From positions 90,040-154,039 of the forward strand of contig NZ_FZPH01000006.1 of NCBI RefSeq assembly GCF_900188485.1: a DNA stretch of 64,000 nucleotides, given 5' to 3'. Origin of the DNA: Asanoa hainanensis (GTDB taxonomy: Bacteria > Actinomycetota > Actinomycetes > Mycobacteriales > Micromonosporaceae). The position numbers and the translations under genes were made by a program. Positions 25,265 through 37,634 of the stretch are shown piece after piece; the first letter of the stretch is position 1; the number at the start of each line of letters is the position of its first letter. A model generated the notes under the pieces. It did no database searches and was not told the DNA's origin. It saw nothing but the letters and a program-made list of their open reading frames with translations.

Positions 25265-26559
25265 TGGACGACGTCGTCGGGCGACGCGGGCACGACCCGC
25301 AAGCACTGCGGTCTATTCCACGACCGGCCGGGCCGGCATCCCCAGCCTCGGACCCCGACATCCTGCACCGGCGCGGGCACGACCCGCACGCACTGCGGTC
25401 TATTCCACGACCGCCCGGGCCGGCATCCCCAGCCTCGGACCCCGACATCCTGCACCGGCGCGGGCACGACCCGCACGCACTGCGGTCTATTCCACGACCG
25501 CCCGGGCCGGCATCCCCAGCCTCGGACCCCGACATCCTGCACCGGCGCGGGCACGACCCGCACGCTCAACCGTCAACCGCGGGTTCGGCCGCACTGACAT
25601 CGGCGCCCGGCGCCCTCATCCGGCTCGGCGACCACCCGCGGGCCAGGCCGCCAAGCACAACCACTTCCGGGTCGGCGTCCGCAGCCTTGGTCGTCGGCTT
25701 TCTTGATCGGCTCGGGTTCGATCCGCGGGCGCTGCGGTCGAGCACGACCTTGGCCGGGTCGGCGTCCGGCGCTTTGGTCGCCCGGATTCGGTTGGGTGAC
25801 CGTGAGTTCGTGCTCAAGACAGCCACTGAGCGCGAGGCGGCGTTCTACCGTTCGGCTGAGGTCGTGCCTGTGCGCGTGCCGAAGGTGGTGGCGAGCGACG
25901 ACACCTGCCTGCTGTTCGAGGCTCTCATCCCGCTCCCGCCCGCCAAGGACTGGCCGGCCGCCCGATGGCTCGAGGTCGCGCGGCAGCTTGGGGAGCTGCA
26001 CCACCCCGGCGTCAGAGCCGCGGTCGGCGATCAGCCCTGGCTCAAACGCCCCGCACCACACCGCAGCCCCGACGCGACCGCTCGGGCGTTCTGGACCAGA
26101 GACGAGCTGGCGACCCCTATCGAGGGACCGCGACTACCGCCCTGCCTGATCCACGGCGACCTGCACGCCGGGAACCTCCTCGCCGACAGGACCGGCGACA
26201 GCGGCCAAGACGGCGGGAACCGCCAAGACGGCGGGAACCGCCAAGACGGTGAGGGCGGCGGGAGCGGCCGGAGCGGCGGGCTCGTCTGGGCCGACTGGCA
26301 GGAGGTCGGCATCGGCAGCGGGCCTGAGGATCTTGCCCTGCTCTGGCAGCGCGCCGAAGCCGACGGGGCCGATCCGCCTCGGGACGCCATGCTGGCCAGC
26401 TATGCCCGAGCGCGCGGCATCCCGTGCGACGACACCCTGCGCCGGGCCACCACCGCGGCCGAGGTGCGGCTGCTACTCCTGGACTGGCCGCCGCACCTAG
26501 CCGGCGATCCCGGCCGCGCACGCATCATGCGGAGGCGGCTGCACGCACTGCGACAGTGA
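25264..26559 (+). CDS. Aminoglycoside phosphotransferase-like kinase with expanded N-terminal repeats
   Basis: A 431-residue protein. The C-terminal 270 residues are an APH-fold kinase: glycine-rich start (LAGSASGALVARIRLGDREFVLK), Brenner motif CLIHGDLHAGNLLA and a metal-binding WADWQEVGIGSGPEDLALL. The N-terminal 150 residues are unusual: three full and one partial copy of a 29-residue unit RGHDPHALRSIPRPPGPASP... that resembles the kinase's own first strand region (RLGFDPRALRSSTTLAGSAS). A second, 6-residue QDGGNR repeat sits between the Brenner and metal motifs. It overlaps the previous gene by 1 nt and the convergent methyltransferase by 35 nt. Resistance function is unproven. Confidence 0.8.
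   Translation: MDDVVGRRGHDPQALRSIPRPAGPASPASDPDILHRRGHDPHALRSIPRPPGPASPASDPDILHRRGHDPHALRSIPRPPGPASPASDPDILHRRGHDPHAQPSTAGSAALTSAPGALIRLGDHPRARPPSTTTSGSASAALVVGFLDRLGFDPRALRSSTTLAGSASGALVARIRLGDREFVLKTATEREAAFYRSAEVVPVRVPKVVASDDTCLLFEALIPLPPAKDWPAARWLEVARQLGELHHPGVRAAVGDQPWLKRPAPHRSPDATARAFWTRDELATPIEGPRLPPCLIHGDLHAGNLLADRTGDSGQDGGNRQDGGNRQDGEGGGSGRSGGLVWADWQEVGIGSGPEDLALLWQRAEADGADPPRDAMLASYARARGIPCDDTLRRATTAAEVRLLLLDWPPHLAGDPGRARIMRRRLHALRQ
25285..25563 (+). repeat. 87-nt in-frame tandem repeat, 3.2 copies
   Basis: Copies begin at 25285, 25372, 25459 and 25546 (partial). Copies 2 and 3 are identical over most of their length; copy 1 differs at a few bases. The unit encodes 29 residues and keeps the frame of the kinase gene. 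Confidence 0.95.
26205..26249 (+). repeat. 18-nt in-frame tandem repeat, 2.5 copies
   Basis: CCAAGACGGCGGGAACCG recurs at 26205, 26223 and (partial) 26241, encoding repeated QDGGNR in a loop between the catalytic and metal-binding motifs of the kinase. Confidence 0.95.
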
Positions 26560-27334
26560 GCTGGTGGCTGCTGGCGCCCAGCAGCGTCGGCTCCGATTCG
26601 ATCTCGCGCAGCATTTCCAGCAGCAGGGCGGTGCGCTCGGCTGACGCCAGGAGCTCGTCCAACCGTGGCCCGATCATCCACAGCGGACTCTCCACGGACA
26701 ACCTCTGACGGACGACGAGACCAGCCTCCGCCGCCTCCGCGGCGGGTTCGTCCGGATGGTGGAAGTAGGCGCTGGTGAACCACCCGCGCTCCGGCGAAGA
26801 AGGGCGGTGCATTCCGTCAGACAGGGCGCCCTCGACCAGCGGGCGGAAGGCGGCGTCGCCGAAGCGGTCGTTGGCGAATCCATCGAACAGGGAGGCGAAG
26901 CGGCTGATCGTCGCGCCCACGACCACCCCGCCGGGGCGCACGACGCGGGCGGCTTCGCGCCAGGCGGTTACTCGGTCCGAGCGCGAGAGGAGGTGGTAGA
27001 GCGGCCCGAACAACAGCACCGCGTCGGCGGTGTCGGCGGCGGCCGGCAGCGAACGGGCGTCACCCAGGACGGCGGTTACCCCGGGCAGCGTCGCGGCGTG
27101 CGCCACGTGGTCGGGCACCGGGTCGACGACCTGGACCTCGTAGCCGGCGGCGGCCAGCGGGACCGCATAGACCCCCGTGGCGCCACCGACGTCGAGGACG
27201 TGGGCCGGGGCAGCCGGCAGCAACCGGGTCAGTGCGTCCCACGTGCGCAGGAACTCCAGCCGTCCGGCGCCGGCGGTGAGTCGATGGTGTTCGCCGCCGC
27301 GCTTGTAGTAATCGAGCACCTCTGGACGAAGCAT
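26525..27334 (-). CDS. Class I SAM-dependent methyltransferase
   Basis: A 269-residue methyltransferase of the UbiE/Methyltransf_11 type. The SAM-binding loop is HVLDVGGATGVYAVPLAAAGYEVQVVDPVP (about residues 44-73), followed by LGDARSLP and ADAVLLFGPLYHLLSR (motif IV). ATG 27334 has GAGGA 8 nt upstream. Its 3' end overlaps the convergent kinase gene. Substrate unknown. Confidence 0.88.
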   Translation of the reverse strand: MLRPEVLDYYKRGGEHHRLTAGAGRLEFLRTWDALTRLLPAAPAHVLDVGGATGVYAVPLAAAGYEVQVVDPVPDHVAHAATLPGVTAVLGDARSLPAAADTADAVLLFGPLYHLLSRSDRVTAWREAARVVRPGGVVVGATISRFASLFDGFANDRFGDAAFRPLVEGALSDGMHRPSSPERGWFTSAYFHHPDEPAAEAAEAGLVVRQRLSVESPLWMIGPRLDELLASAERTALLLEMLREIESEPTLLGASSHQLTVAVRAAASA

Positions 27335-27572
27335 GCCGAAATCCTCGGCGCCACAGAGACAGGAGGCAAACGCTTTACAACCTGCTTTGCCGATCATCGG
27401 GGCCTGAGACGGGCCCGACCGCCGCCTGGCGGCGTCGCAGGGCCGCCTTGCCTCGATCCTGTACCCGCGCGGCCGGGGCGTCCGCTCACCGAGAAATACC
27501 ACCGGTCCCCGGCAATCCCGGGCCACCTGGCGGTGACGCCGGCTCGGCCCACGATGATGGGCAGGACGGGCC

Positions 27573-29711
27573 CTAAAGGCGCACCGGTGCGGCCAGGTCG
27601 CCGACCAGGCCCTCGCTGACCAACTCCAGGAACGCGTCGGCCACCACCGGGTCGAACTGGGTGCCGCGGCCCCGCTCGACCTCCGCGCGGGCATCCTCCA
27701 TCGGGAGCGCGGGTGCGTACGGGCGGTCCGCCAGCATCGCCGCCCACGCGTCGGTGACGGTCACTATCCGGGCCTCGATCGGGATCTGGTCGCCGGCCAG
27801 GCCCAGCGGGTAGCCCGTGCCGTCGAAGCGTTCGTGGTGTGCCGCCACGACGGCCGCCAGGTCGGGGCGTTGGCCCAGGTCCGTCAGCAGGCGGGCGCTC
27901 TCCACCGGGTGTTGGCGCAATTGCTCCCACTCGGCGGGCGTCAGCGGCAGCGCCTTGCGCAGCACCGAATCAGCCACCATGACCTTGCCGATGTCGTGCA
28001 GCCGCCCGGCCGCCGCGGCCCGGCGCAGCGCCGCCATGTCGAGGCCGAGGCGTTCGGCGACCAGCAGCGACCAGCGCGACACCGCGGTGCTGTGTTCCTG
28101 CGGGCTGAGCGCCGCGTCGATCCGGTCCGCCAGCCACACCAGGCCGATCGGCAGGTCGGGGTCGGCGTCCACCGGGTCGGTCAGCATCCCGGCGGCCACG
28201 ACCCGGTTGCGGCCGTTGGCCTTCGCCCGGTACAGCGCCGCGTCGGCGTCGTGGACCAGGCCGTCCGGGTCCGTCACCGGGCGGGCGCCGCGGGTGCCGG
28301 CGGTGGCCACTCCCAGCGACACCGACAAACGGACGCTGCGGCCCTGACCGATGGCGACCTCGGTGCGGCCGATCGACTGGCGGATCTGCTCGGCGATCTC
28401 GATCGCGACCTCCTCGCCGACGCCGGGCAGCAGACAGCCGAACTCCTCACCGCCGTAGCGGGCCACCACGTCGCTGGCCCGGACCGTGCCACGGATGCGT
28501 TCCGCGATCCGGGCGAGCACGACGTCGCCGGCGGGGTGGCCGTAGTTGTCGTTGACCTTCTTGAACTCGTCCAGGTCGAGGAGGAGGACGCTGAGCGGAG
28601 TGTCGGACCGGTCGGCGCGCTCGGCCTCGATCCGCAGCATCTCCTGGAAGAAGCGCCGGTTGTAGACACCGGTGAGGCCGTCGGTGATGGCGAGGCGTTC
28701 CTGTTCGCGGAGCGCGGCCCGGAGTTGGGTGGCGAGCCGGGTGCGGTCCCGGATGATCAGCAACTGCCGGGCCAGCAACCCGGCGAACAGGGCGAGCAGG
28801 ATCGCCAGCATCCCGCCGGTGACCGGACCCTCGTCGAGGCGGTCGGCGAGGATCAGGCCGGTGGCGGCGATCGCGGCGATGACGAGCGGCACCGCGGTCA
28901 GGTCGCGGGACCGCCGGCGTTCTCGAACCTCGGGCTCGGCACGCCGGATCGCCGCGATCGCGCCCAGGGCGAACAGCACGGCCTCGACCTGCCAGCCGAT
29001 GTTGATCCAGTTGCCGTCGCCGGTCTGGGAAGCGATCGAGTACGCGTACACGGCGTCGGTGACCCCGGCCACCGCGAAGCCGGCGCCGACCAGCACGGCC
29101 CAGGCCGGCAGGCGATGCCGCCCGGCCAGCCCGACGGCGGCCAACAGGGTGACGAGGGCCACACCGAAGAGTGGGTACGCGAACGCGACGAAGTCCGCCA
29201 GCCGCGGCGCGTGTGGCAGCGACGGGCCGATCGCCGCCTGCCAGCCGATCGTGCCGAGCCCGAGGGCCAGCAGGCCCGCGTCGAGCAACCCTCGGATGTG
29301 GCGCAGGTGGCCGGTGCTGCCGATGCCGACGAGGATGGCCGGGATCGCGAACACGTACGAGGACAGGTAGAAGAAGTCGGCGCTCGACACAGCGGGCGGC
29401 CCGCGCTGCGCGACGTAGGTGTAGTAGACCCAGATCACCTCGCCGACCAGCCAGAGCGTGTTGGACACGGCGAGGAGGGCCCAGGCACTGCGGGTGCGGC
29501 CGGTGGTGACGACCGCGGCGAAGATCGACAGACCGACGGCCACGACGATCGGCACGAGGTACGGCAGGTCGACGATGGCGGTCGACGGGTGCACCTGGGC
29601 GATTACCAACAGGATGACAAAGGCGACCAACCACCCGGCGCCGACGACCGCAGCCCATCGCATCGCCCGGTCTCGCCGGACGAATGAGACAAGTGACGCG
29701 GTCTCCGACAC
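27573..29711 (-). CDS. Membrane-bound GGDEF and HD-GYP c-di-GMP protein
   Basis: A 712-residue protein combining c-di-GMP synthesis and degradation domains. The N-terminal 320 residues hold about nine hydrophobic helices forming a sensory membrane domain. The GGDEF domain has active-site GGEEF with an intact product-inhibition I-site RASD five residues upstream and the signature DGLTGVYNRRFFQ. The C-terminal HD-GYP phosphodiesterase has HDIGKV and HHERFDGTGYP. GTG start at 29711 with GGGAGA upstream. GGDEF/EAL fusions are common but GGDEF/HD-GYP fusions are rarer; actinomycete members can regulate development. 238 nt downstream, up to the methyltransferase start, hold no gene. Confidence 0.92.
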   Translation of the reverse strand: MSETASLVSFVRRDRAMRWAAVVGAGWLVAFVILLVIAQVHPSTAIVDLPYLVPIVVAVGLSIFAAVVTTGRTRSAWALLAVSNTLWLVGEVIWVYYTYVAQRGPPAVSSADFFYLSSYVFAIPAILVGIGSTGHLRHIRGLLDAGLLALGLGTIGWQAAIGPSLPHAPRLADFVAFAYPLFGVALVTLLAAVGLAGRHRLPAWAVLVGAGFAVAGVTDAVYAYSIASQTGDGNWINIGWQVEAVLFALGAIAAIRRAEPEVRERRRSRDLTAVPLVIAAIAATGLILADRLDEGPVTGGMLAILLALFAGLLARQLLIIRDRTRLATQLRAALREQERLAITDGLTGVYNRRFFQEMLRIEAERADRSDTPLSVLLLDLDEFKKVNDNYGHPAGDVVLARIAERIRGTVRASDVVARYGGEEFGCLLPGVGEEVAIEIAEQIRQSIGRTEVAIGQGRSVRLSVSLGVATAGTRGARPVTDPDGLVHDADAALYRAKANGRNRVVAAGMLTDPVDADPDLPIGLVWLADRIDAALSPQEHSTAVSRWSLLVAERLGLDMAALRRAAAAGRLHDIGKVMVADSVLRKALPLTPAEWEQLRQHPVESARLLTDLGQRPDLAAVVAAHHERFDGTGYPLGLAGDQIPIEARIVTVTDAWAAMLADRPYAPALPMEDARAEVERGRGTQFDPVVADAFLELVSEGLVGDLAAPVRL

Positions 29712-29823
29712 CTATTGTCTCCCTACAATTACCTGGCGTTACGAACGACTGCCCAGTTAACGCCTTACGTAGGGTGCCTTCAAGAGGTGCGGACAGTGAA
29801 CCGGGACACCGCCCGGAGACGCC

Positions 29824-30273
29824 TCAGCGGGTGATCGCGAACATGTAGCAGCCGTAGGCGATGTTGCGGCTGTGCACCTGGACGACCGCCGGGTCAGCGA
29901 GGATCGAGGCGATGACGGCCTCCGGATCGGTGCCGTCGTGCTCCCGCGTCGCCGGGTGGATCCAACCCCGCGAGTCGTACGCCCGCAGCACCTGCCGACG
30001 CCCCCGCCAGTCCGCCGGATAGCCGGCCGCCGGCTCGGTAGGACAAGCAACGGCATGCGCGAAGACCGCGCCGATCTCGCGGTACGGACTGGCCGGCAGC
30101 ACCGGCTCGTACCCGAAGAGGATCAGGTCCTCGCCGGCCGACGCGTCGCGAAGACAGCAACGCAACGGCTCTCCACCGGTGGCCACGACGGTCTCGACGG
30201 GGTGGCCGGAGACATCGCGCCCGCTGGTCCGTACGCCGGCGAGGGTCTGTGCAGAAATCGCGTGGATTCGCAT
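29824..30273 (-). CDS. DUF1203 family protein
   Basis: A 149-residue cytoplasmic protein matching DUF1203 by layout: RCCLRDASAGEDLILFGYEPVLPASPYREIGAVFAHAVAC followed by Y.SRGWIHPATREHDG and a C-terminal VHSRNIAYGCYMFAI. Start ATG 30273 was chosen because the conserved part begins MRIHAI. Lies just downstream of the terminator of the metH operon, on the same strand. Biochemical function unknown. Confidence 0.8.
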   Translation of the reverse strand: MRIHAISAQTLAGVRTSGRDVSGHPVETVVATGGEPLRCCLRDASAGEDLILFGYEPVLPASPYREIGAVFAHAVACPTEPAAGYPADWRGRRQVLRAYDSRGWIHPATREHDGTDPEAVIASILADPAVVQVHSRNIAYGCYMFAITR

Positions 30274-30332
30274 GGGGCAAGTCTTCAGAACGGCGACACC
30301 GAACGCTGGCGGCTTCCGGACCTGGCGCTGAG

Positions 30333-30377
30333 GCCCGCCAGCCGTGCGACACGCCGACAAAGGCACGGCTGGCGGGC
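30333..30377 (-). terminator. Terminator of the metH-hydrolase operon
   Basis: Perfect 15-bp inverted repeat (arms 30333-30347 and 30363-30377, 15-nt loop), 32 nt past the stop of the alpha/beta hydrolase gene. Confidence 0.8.
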
Positions 30378-30408
30378 GATGATCACGTTACGCCGTCAAC
30401 GGCCGTCG

Positions 30409-31269
30409 TTACCCGCCCGTGTGGGCGACGATCGCCGGCACCACGGTCGGCCATACCTGCCGAGGCGGGTACTCGTGGCCGACTCCCGGCATCGGCACCA
30501 GTCGGGCGCCCGGGATCTCCCGGGCCAGCGCCTCGCCGTGCGGGAACGGGAAGAACGGGTCCTCGGTGCCGTGCAGCACGAGAGTGGGCACGGCGATGTC
30601 CGCCAAGGCGTACGGAGAAGGTGGGCCCTGCTCGAGGATCCAGTGGTTGGTCTGGCTGGCCGCGAAGTCGGTCGTGCGGTCGAAAGCGGTCGCCACCACC
30701 GATCGCGCCTCCGCAGGACTGAGCGTCACCGAGCCGCCGAACGTCGCGAGGTCGGCCACCACCCGGTCGATCGCGGCCGCCCGGTCGGTCCAGTCGGGCG
30801 CGGGCTGGCCAGCCGTGAACAGCGCCTGGATCCGCTCGGCGGGCGGCGGCAGCGGCGGAGCATCGGAAGGCCGCGACAGGGCCCCACTGGTGGCGATGAG
30901 CGTGATCGAGGCGACCCGGTCCGGGTGGGTGACCGCGAGCTCCTGGGAAACCCCGCCGCCCATCGACACGCCGACCAGGTGGGCCCGGGCGATCCCGAGC
31001 GCGTCGAGCACCCCGACGGCGTCGGAGGTGAGCTGCATCCCGGTGTAGCCCGGCTGACCGGCCGGATAGTTGGTCGACCGCCCGGTGTCACGGTTGTCGT
31101 AGCGGATGACGAAACGGCCGGCGGCGGCCAGCGAGGCACAGAAGTCAACGGCCCAGAAGTCCATCGACGACGCCGCGCCGCCGAGCAGCAGGACGGCCGG
31201 ATCACCGGGCGCGCCGAACGTCTCGGCGCACAGGGTGGCATCACCGACCGGCAACAGCAGCTCGGGCAT
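30409..31269 (-). CDS. Alpha/beta hydrolase
   Basis: A 286-residue alpha/beta hydrolase. Nucleophile elbow GVSMGGG, acid in HGTEDPFFP, histidine in GVGHEYPP; oxyanion region LLLGGAASSMDFW. This set of motifs matches the rifampicin/aclacinomycin-esterase-like hydrolases, but no pathway is nearby. It begins 3 nt after metH's stop with AAGGAG inside the metH end, so the two are cotranscribed. Confidence 0.88.
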   Translation of the reverse strand: MPELLLPVGDATLCAETFGAPGDPAVLLLGGAASSMDFWAVDFCASLAAAGRFVIRYDNRDTGRSTNYPAGQPGYTGMQLTSDAVGVLDALGIARAHLVGVSMGGGVSQELAVTHPDRVASITLIATSGALSRPSDAPPLPPPAERIQALFTAGQPAPDWTDRAAAIDRVVADLATFGGSVTLSPAEARSVVATAFDRTTDFAASQTNHWILEQGPPSPYALADIAVPTLVLHGTEDPFFPFPHGEALAREIPGARLVPMPGVGHEYPPRQVWPTVVPAIVAHTGG

Positions 31270-31272
31270 CGC

Positions 31273-34896
<3,624 letters not shown>

Positions 34897-35019
34897 CGCC
34901 GCATTCCCTCCGGTTGCCCACCCGCTCCCCACCGAGGAAATCCCGACCACCGGAGCGACCGTCGAGAGTACCCGGACCGGATGACGCCCACCCGTCCGGC
35001 GGACCGGAGTGTGAGCGGG

Positions 35020-35841
35020 CTATCGCGCCAATCGCGCCAGAAGTCCGGAGGCTGCCACGATGCCCACCGCGGTCGCCACGAGCAGCACCGCGAAGTCCAA
35101 CGGCAGGCGGGCCGGCGTGCCGATCAGCAGGCCACGCAACGCTTCCACCTGATAGCTCAACGGGTTGACGTGGTTGACCACCTGCAGCCAGCCGGGCATC
35201 AGCGACACCGGATAGAGGGCGTTGGAGGCGAAGAACAACGGCATCATGATCGCTTGGCCGATTCCCATCATCCGGTCACGCGACAGCACCAAGCCGGCGA
35301 TGGTGACCGACAGGCAGCAGAAGAACGCGGCGCCGAGCAGCACCACGACGACCACGCCCAGCAGCTTGAGCGGGTTGACGGTAAAGCGAACGCCGAGCAG
35401 TTCGGCTATCGCGTACACGACGACCGCCTGAGCGAGACCGCGTACGCCGGCCGCGAACGCCTTCCCGGTCACCAGCGCGGCCCGCGGCGTCGGGGTGACC
35501 ATCAGCTTGGCCAGCACGCCGGCGTCGCGCTCCCAGATGATCTGGATGCCGTAGAAGATCGACACGAACAGCGCCGACTGGGCCAGCACGCCGGGCGCGA
35601 GGAAGTCCAGGTACGGCACCCCGCCGGTCGGGATCGCGTGCAGCTTGGTGAACGTGACGCCGAAGATGACCAGCCAGAGCGCCGGTTGGACGGCCCGGGT
35701 GACCAGCTCGCTGCGGTCGTGGGAGAGCTTCTGCAGCTCGACGACGCAGAGCGCCACGACCCGCGACAGGATCAGCCGCGGCCCCATCCGGCGGTCGATG
35801 TCAACCGAGCCGGCCGGCGGTGCGGCGAGTGGCACGGACAT
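35020..35841 (-). CDS. ABC-2 type drug exporter permease (DrrB-like)
   Basis: A 273-residue permease with six hydrophobic helices and the ABC-2 signature region (NALYPVSLMPGWLQVVNHVNPLSYQVEALR). Resembles DrrB, which exports daunorubicin-type drugs with DrrA. ATG 35841 overlaps the end of the ATPase gene by 41 nt, so the operon is MarR-ATPase-permease. Substrate unknown. Confidence 0.9.
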   Translation of the reverse strand: MSVPLAAPPAGSVDIDRRMGPRLILSRVVALCVVELQKLSHDRSELVTRAVQPALWLVIFGVTFTKLHAIPTGGVPYLDFLAPGVLAQSALFVSIFYGIQIIWERDAGVLAKLMVTPTPRAALVTGKAFAAGVRGLAQAVVVYAIAELLGVRFTVNPLKLLGVVVVVLLGAAFFCCLSVTIAGLVLSRDRMMGIGQAIMMPLFFASNALYPVSLMPGWLQVVNHVNPLSYQVEALRGLLIGTPARLPLDFAVLLVATAVGIVAASGLLARLAR

Positions 35842-36610
35842 CGCGCAGTCCCTTCTGTTCGTCTTCGAGCGAGCCACCGGAGTACGCGCGAAAGACGTCC
35901 TCGAGCGTCGCGTCGGGTCCTCTGCCGAGGCCGTCGATCAGCTCGCGCGGGGTGCCGAGCTGGCCGAGCTTTCCCTGGTGCATCAGGCCGACCCGGTCGC
36001 AGGACTGTTCCGCTTCCTCCATGTAGTGCGTGGTCAGCAGCACGGTCATGCCGGTCTCGGCGCGCACGGCGGCGATCCGTTCCCACACGCTGCCGCGGGC
36101 GATCGGGTCGAGGCCGATGGTCGGCTCGTCGAGAATCAGCAGCCGGGGTGAGCTGACCAGAGCCTGGGCGAGCTCGAGGCGACGGATCATTCCGCCCGAG
36201 TACGTCTTGGCCAGCCGCCCGGCGGCGTCGGTCAGGCCCATTATCTCCAGCGCCTCGGCGACCCGCTCCTTGCGTTGCCGGCGCGGCACGTCGAAGAGCC
36301 GGGCGAACAGCGCGACGTTCTCGACGCCGGACAGCGATCCGTCGGCGGAGAGCTGCTGCGGCACGTAACCGATCAGCCTGCGCACGGCCATCCGCCGCTT
36401 CGCGACGTCAAGCCCGAAGACTTCGATCACGTCCGCGGGTACGGGCAGCAGCGCGGTGATGGCCCGAATGGTGGTCGTCTTCCCGGCGCCGTTGGGGCCG
36501 AGCAACCCGAAGATCTCGCCGCGCAGCACGGTCAGGTCGACGCCGTCGACCGCTTTGGTCTCGCCGAACTGATAGTGCAGACCCCGCACGGAAACCGCCG
36601 GCTCGCTCAT
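35801..36610 (-). CDS. ABC transporter ATP-binding protein (DrrA-like)
   Basis: A 269-residue ATPase with Walker A GPNGAGKTTT, Q-loop YVPQQ, signature YSGGMIRRLELA, Walker B LLILDEPTIGLDP and H-loop TTHYMEEAE. The C-terminal GRGPDATLEDVFRAYSGG is the DrrA-type extension. ATG 36610 overlaps the MarR stop (ATGA 36607-36610). Powers the neighbouring ABC-2 permease; regulation is probably by the MarR protein of the same operon. Confidence 0.93.
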   Translation of the reverse strand: MSEPAVSVRGLHYQFGETKAVDGVDLTVLRGEIFGLLGPNGAGKTTTIRAITALLPVPADVIEVFGLDVAKRRMAVRRLIGYVPQQLSADGSLSGVENVALFARLFDVPRRQRKERVAEALEIMGLTDAAGRLAKTYSGGMIRRLELAQALVSSPRLLILDEPTIGLDPIARGSVWERIAAVRAETGMTVLLTTHYMEEAEQSCDRVGLMHQGKLGQLGTPRELIDGLGRGPDATLEDVFRAYSGGSLEDEQKGLRDVRATRRTAGRLG

Positions 36611-37086
36611 GTGTCCCTCCCGGGGTCGGCGATGTCGGCGCGCACCTGGTCGAGCAGGCGGCGCAGCGCGGGCAGGGCGGCGGCGATGGCGGCCCGGTCC
36701 GCGGGGTCCGCGCGGTCCAGGGCCTGGCCGATCAGCGCGGCCCGGGCGGCCCGCCAGGCCGCGATCCGCTCCCGCGCCTTGTCGGTCAGCGTGAGCCGGG
36801 CCGCGCGCCGATCGGCCGGGTCCGGCTCGCGGTGCAGCAGGCCGGCCTCCACGAGCTGGTTGACCAGGGTGCTGACCGAGTTGCCGGCCAGGTCGAGGGC
36901 CGACGCGGCGGCGGCGATGCCGATGCCGGGCTGGTTGGCGACCACGAACAGCAGCTCGCGCTGGGCCTCGGGCAGCGGGGGCACCGCGACCGCCTCGGCC
37001 GTGCGGCGGCGGGAGAGCCGGCGCAGGCCGGCCGTGATGGACATCAACTCGCCGACTACCTCCGCGCTCCGGTCGCTGTCGCTCAT
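36607..37086 (-). CDS. MarR-family regulator of the drug exporter operon
   Basis: A 159-residue MarR regulator: PEAQRELLFVVANQPGIGIAAAASALDLAGNSVSTLVNQLVEAGLLHREPDPADRRAARLTLTDKG-like core, wing with DPADRR. First gene of the exporter operon, coupled to the ATPase gene. TACTTT (37093-37098) is 6 nt before ATG 37086 and overlaps a perfect operator, so autorepression relieved by the exported compound is likely. Confidence 0.9.
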   Translation of the reverse strand: MSDSDRSAEVVGELMSITAGLRRLSRRRTAEAVAVPPLPEAQRELLFVVANQPGIGIAAAASALDLAGNSVSTLVNQLVEAGLLHREPDPADRRAARLTLTDKARERIAAWRAARAALIGQALDRADPADRAAIAAALPALRRLLDQVRADIADPGRDT

Positions 37087-37096
37087 GGCTCCAAAG

Positions 37097-37115
37097 TACC
37101 TCGGTCACAGAGGTA
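37097..37115. promoter_or_regulatory. MarR operator TACCTC-N7-GAGGTA
   Basis: Perfect 6-bp arms around 7 nt, sharing two bases with the -10-like TACTTT of the MarR/exporter promoter. Position between -10 and -35 fits a repressor site. Confidence 0.7.
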
Positions 37116-37196
37116 ATTGGCCGAGACCCCGGACACCCGCACTTGTTGTCCGTTGTATGACCTAGAGCGAAGTTACGGTTTGGACGGAAGACGAGA

Positions 37197-37565
37197 ATGG
37201 GGGTTCTCGTGCGCATCTCAGTGGCCGAGGCACGCGCCGGCGGCGTGACGGTCGTGAAGCTCGCTGGAGAGCTCGGCGTCGACACCGCGGCGGAGCTCGC
37301 GACGGCGATCGAGGAACTGCTCGATCGCCCGACCAACCGCATCGTCATCGACCTCGCGCTGCTCGGTTTCTGCGACTCGATCGGCCTGTCGACCTTCGTC
37401 GACGCGCATCGGCGGTGCGCCGCGTCGGGTGGCTATCTCGCGCTCGCGGCGCCGTCGCCGTTCATGCACAAACTGCTCGGAGCGGTCGGCCTGACCCGCC
37501 AGGTCCCGGCCTACGCGACGGTGGCCTCGGCCTGCGGCGGCGGCGACGAGGGCCGCCTCCGCTGA
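37197..37565 (+). CDS. STAS-domain anti-sigma factor antagonist
   Basis: A 122-residue single STAS domain protein of the SpoIIAA/RsbV type. The phospho-acceptor region is LLGFCDSIGLSTFVDAHR, with Ser in DSIGLS; the first strand is VTVVKLAGELGVDTAAEL. Such proteins bind and sequester an anti-sigma kinase when dephosphorylated. No anti-sigma kinase is adjacent. GTG 37209, with GGGGG upstream, is an alternative start. Confidence 0.88.
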   Translation: MGVLVRISVAEARAGGVTVVKLAGELGVDTAAELATAIEELLDRPTNRIVIDLALLGFCDSIGLSTFVDAHRRCAASGGYLALAAPSPFMHKLLGAVGLTRQVPAYATVASACGGGDEGRLR

Positions 37566-37634
37566 CGCCTTCTGTGGGGATTTTTCGGATTCAGGGGCTA
37601 AAGTTAGGAGCAGTTATGGAATGAGGTGGCTGGC

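Noticed and set aside
34897..35019. Cobalamin or SAH riboswitch before metH
   Set aside because: No B12 box or SAH-riboswitch core is visible; the gene has a simple leader with a strong ribosome site.
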